From positions 17,376 through 81,375 of IMG/VR virus record IMGVR_UViG_3300032053_000034: 64,000 bases of DNA, one strand, 5' to 3'. The notes under the pieces were generated by a model. It ran no database searches and was not told where the DNA came from. It saw nothing but the letters and a program-made list of their open reading frames with translations. The position numbers and the translations under genes were made by a program. Within the stretch, counting starts at the first letter, position 1, and each line of letters starts with the position of its first letter. Source of the DNA: a virus. This document shows positions 62,563-64,000 of this stretch, in pieces.

Positions 62563-62985
62563 TTATTTTAATAACACTGCTTCCATCTGTGAAGCCTCTT
62601 TCTCTTGCTTATCAGTCTTTTGTTTTGTTTTAGCCGTTGATGACTTGACTTTGCGCGCATTATTTCCAGTGTAGACAACTATTGTACCACTTGGATTGAT
62701 CCATGAGACTTTAATTCTTGCTCCAAGTTTAACAGCTTTACCATTAGTGAGCACCATACCATTAGCGGAAATAATACCATTTTTGATTTCTATTTTAGTA
62801 AGCTTTTTTGTCATAAGCTTAAGGGTGTCTCTCTGCGCATACATGACAACATTCTTTGTCATAAATACAGTATCTTTTGTGAATGGTTGTGGCTCTTTAC
62901 CTTTTGCTTGTGCAATAGAAACAGAGAATACAACTGACATTAAAATGAATGCCAAAGTGAATAGTGATTTGAATAGATTTTTCAT
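62563..62985 (-). CDS. Secreted/periplasmic protein, DUF6799-like
   Basis: The 140-aa protein has a signal peptide (MKNLFKSLFTLAFILMSVV..., AQA at 25-27 as a signal-peptidase I site) and a mature part with repeating 'M.K..V.MYA..DTLKLM..' and IKNGIISANGMVLTNGKAV, which resembles DUF6799 repeats. The C-terminus is Lys/Thr-rich. Phage early secreted proteins may act on the cell envelope. The family call is tentative. Confidence 0.5.
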   Translation of the reverse strand: MKNLFKSLFTLAFILMSVVFSVSIAQAKGKEPQPFTKDTVFMTKNVVMYAQRDTLKLMTKKLTKIEIKNGIISANGMVLTNGKAVKLGARIKVSWINPSGTIVVYTGNNARKVKSSTAKTKQKTDKQEKEASQMEAVLLK

Positions 62986-63024
62986 TTGTTCTTTTTTAAA
63001 GATTACTTACTAACAAACTTTTTG

Positions 63025-63288
63025 TTAGTCATTATTAAGCCTAAAATCTTTGATTTCAGGAAATACACTCTTAATTAATACAGGAAGAGAAGGGAAGGCT
63101 TTTTCTTCTAGTACCGATTCAAACATAGCAGTGTGATACTCAATACTCAACTCTCCAACAGGAGTTTGCTTCTCGCTAGTAGAGTTATAAGTAACACCTT
63201 GATATGTAGCAATTCCTTTTATAATTGCTGATTTTGGCACATTATCCTTCATGAAGAATATTGTGTCTCCTAATTTAAACTTGCTCAT
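63025..63288 (-). CDS. Small hypothetical protein
   Basis: An 87-aa protein with the start MSKFKLGDTIFFMKDNVPKSAIIKG, which resembles small KOW/SH3-like or phage 'GDxVFxM' proteins with a beta-barrel-type beginning, and a helical end. The start overlaps the next upstream gene by 14 nt. Confidence 0.5.
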   Translation of the reverse strand: MSKFKLGDTIFFMKDNVPKSAIIKGIATYQGVTYNSTSEKQTPVGELSIEYHTAMFESVLEEKAFPSLPVLIKSVFPEIKDFRLNND

Positions 63289-63517
63289 TTGGATTTAACA
63301 GGTAAGACTTAAGCTCTATGATTATATTATTCCAGTATACAATTTGAGGAGCCAAGAGATATTCTTCTCTTATTAAATTACAGGATACAATAGCCGATGA
63401 TATAGCCATTATTCTTAACTCTTCATACTCCTCTTTACTATACACATAATCAATATTTCTTAGTGCATCATGATGCATTTTAAATATTGAATATGCTTTG
63501 TCTTTTGGTCTATTCAT
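63275..63517 (-). CDS. Small hypothetical protein
   Basis: An 80-aa helical, Tyr/Ile-rich protein (MNRPKDKAYSIFKMHHDALRN). Stop and start of neighbours overlap by one to 14 nt. Unknown. Confidence 0.45.
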   Translation of the reverse strand: MNRPKDKAYSIFKMHHDALRNIDYVYSKEEYEELRIMAISSAIVSCNLIREEYLLAPQIVYWNNIIIELKSYLLNPNEQV

Positions 63518-63732
63518 TATTCAACTGTTAAAATTTGACCAGTTTTTAACTTAAGAAACCTTTCATCTTTATCTGGAATGTGAAATCTTCCAGTCCTAAG
63601 ATTCATTGTGTTTTCATCAATAGTTTTAATACATATTAATGATGATTTATCAGATATAAGAATATCTCCAACATTAAATCTCGATAACTCTTTTGTTTCT
63701 TCTTGCTCTTTAATTTTCAAATATAAACCCAT
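63517..63732 (-). CDS. Small hypothetical protein
   Basis: A 71-aa beta-rich protein (LSRFNVGDILISDKSSLICIKTIDENTMNLRTG). AATC precedes its ATG. Unknown. Confidence 0.45.
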   Translation of the reverse strand: MGLYLKIKEQEETKELSRFNVGDILISDKSSLICIKTIDENTMNLRTGRFHIPDKDERFLKLKTGQILTVE

Positions 63733-63734
63733 GA

Positions 63735-64000
63735 TTATTTATTTAAAAGTTCCTCAACCTTAATTGCAATAGATATTGGCAAGCGGTATCTTCTTTTGTC
63801 ACCATCAGACTCTTTGTAAACTGAGTTAGCATGAAATTCGCAGATAAGGTTCTTTAAAAGAGTAATGAGCTGGTCTTTTTCAACAACTACTGCACTTAAC
63901 TCCTCAATTTTATCAGATAATTCATGTTCTTGAGGTGTCAATAGTGTTCCAGGCTCACCTATTGATTGAAATGTTTGCTCTTGAACTGCATTAAAATATT
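63735..64000 (-). CDS. Partial hypothetical protein (5' end cut by window)
   Basis: The reading frame is open from the stop at 63735 through the right window edge (NAVQEQTFQSIGEPG, then TLLTPQEHEL and SDKIEEL), and the apparent TTG start at 63941 is only an artefact of the first in-frame alternative codon. The tail has a helical coiled-coil-like centre (KIEELSAVVVEKDQLITLLKNLICEFH) and a basic end (DKRRYRLPISIAIKVEELLNK). Unknown function. The real start lies outside the window. Confidence 0.6.
   Translation of the reverse strand, partial: YFNAVQEQTFQSIGEPGTLLTPQEHELSDKIEELSAVVVEKDQLITLLKNLICEFHANSVYKESDGDKRRYRLPISIAIKVEELLNK

Noticed and set aside
63735-63941. TTG start at 63941
   Set aside because: The frame is open upstream to the window edge with a protein-like sequence, so the gene is 5'-truncated.
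1-64000. CRISPR array, integrase or insertion sequence
   Set aside because: No regular direct repeats, transposase or recombinase motifs were seen.

Overview
This window is most likely part of the genome of a tailed phage of the crAss-like group (order Crassvirales), infecting a Bacteroidota host. The evidence is a crAss-type HK97 major capsid protein followed by head-tail ring proteins, a giant tail-tip protein, internal cargo proteins, and two enormous ORFs (4241 and 1626 aa). The larger giant carries the DxDxD active-site motif of the crAss/YonO-like single-chain RNA polymerase. Other clues are the AT-rich composition, starts without Shine-Dalgarno sequences, and Bacteroidota-style lipoproteins. 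Terminase, portal and DNA polymerase genes are not in the window, so the genome is longer than what is shown. The standard genetic code is sufficient.

Layout. Positions 1-38,334 (+ strand) hold the virion module: capsid (52), ring/adaptor proteins (1.6-6.5 kb), a large tail-tip ('muzzle'-like) protein (6.5-10.5 kb), cargo/ejection proteins (10.5-14.9 kb), giant RNA polymerase and zincin polyproteins (14.9-32.5 kb), a beta-solenoid tail fibre, a GT25-type glycosyltransferase and a small cargo-like protein. A bidirectional terminator at 38.34-38.38 kb separates this from the oppositely transcribed module. Positions 38,375-64,000 (- strand) hold a lysis cassette (GH19 endolysin, two small holin-like membrane proteins, and a lipoprotein with a C-terminal membrane anchor that looks like a unimolecular spanin). 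Upstream of it lie nucleotide metabolism genes (ThyX, MazG-like, DUF3310), Gp157-like and RusA-like proteins, a ubiquitin-like cassette (44.9-50.4 kb), a replication/recombination block (primase, SSB-like, RecT-like annealing protein, DnaB-like ATPase, SF2 helicase), a GroES co-chaperonin, a HAD phosphatase, a structured-RNA/tRNA region (57.2-59.1 kb), and a run of small early genes cut by the right edge.

The most striking content is the translationally coupled cassette on the minus strand at 44.9-50.4 kb. It encodes an E2-like protein (HxH plus Cys in an FCLG context), a JAB/JAMM peptidase with a complete E...HxHx7SxxD motif, and a ThiF/E1-like adenylyltransferase. Three unknown proteins accompany them, and a small separately terminated protein has a predicted order of strands and helix compatible with a beta-grasp (ubiquitin-like) modifier. 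This resembles bacterial PRTRC and Bil-type ubiquitin-like systems, but sits between the replication and nucleotide genes of a crAss-like phage. The idea that it conjugates a modifier to host or virion proteins is inference.

Other points worth attention are three regions of structured non-coding RNA, a 70-nt tRNA with an apparent 8-nt anticodon loop, a 47-codon reading frame continuing in phase past a TAA stop, a recurrent ATC-ATG start context in about ten leader genes, and a short motif shared by two putative cargo proteins.
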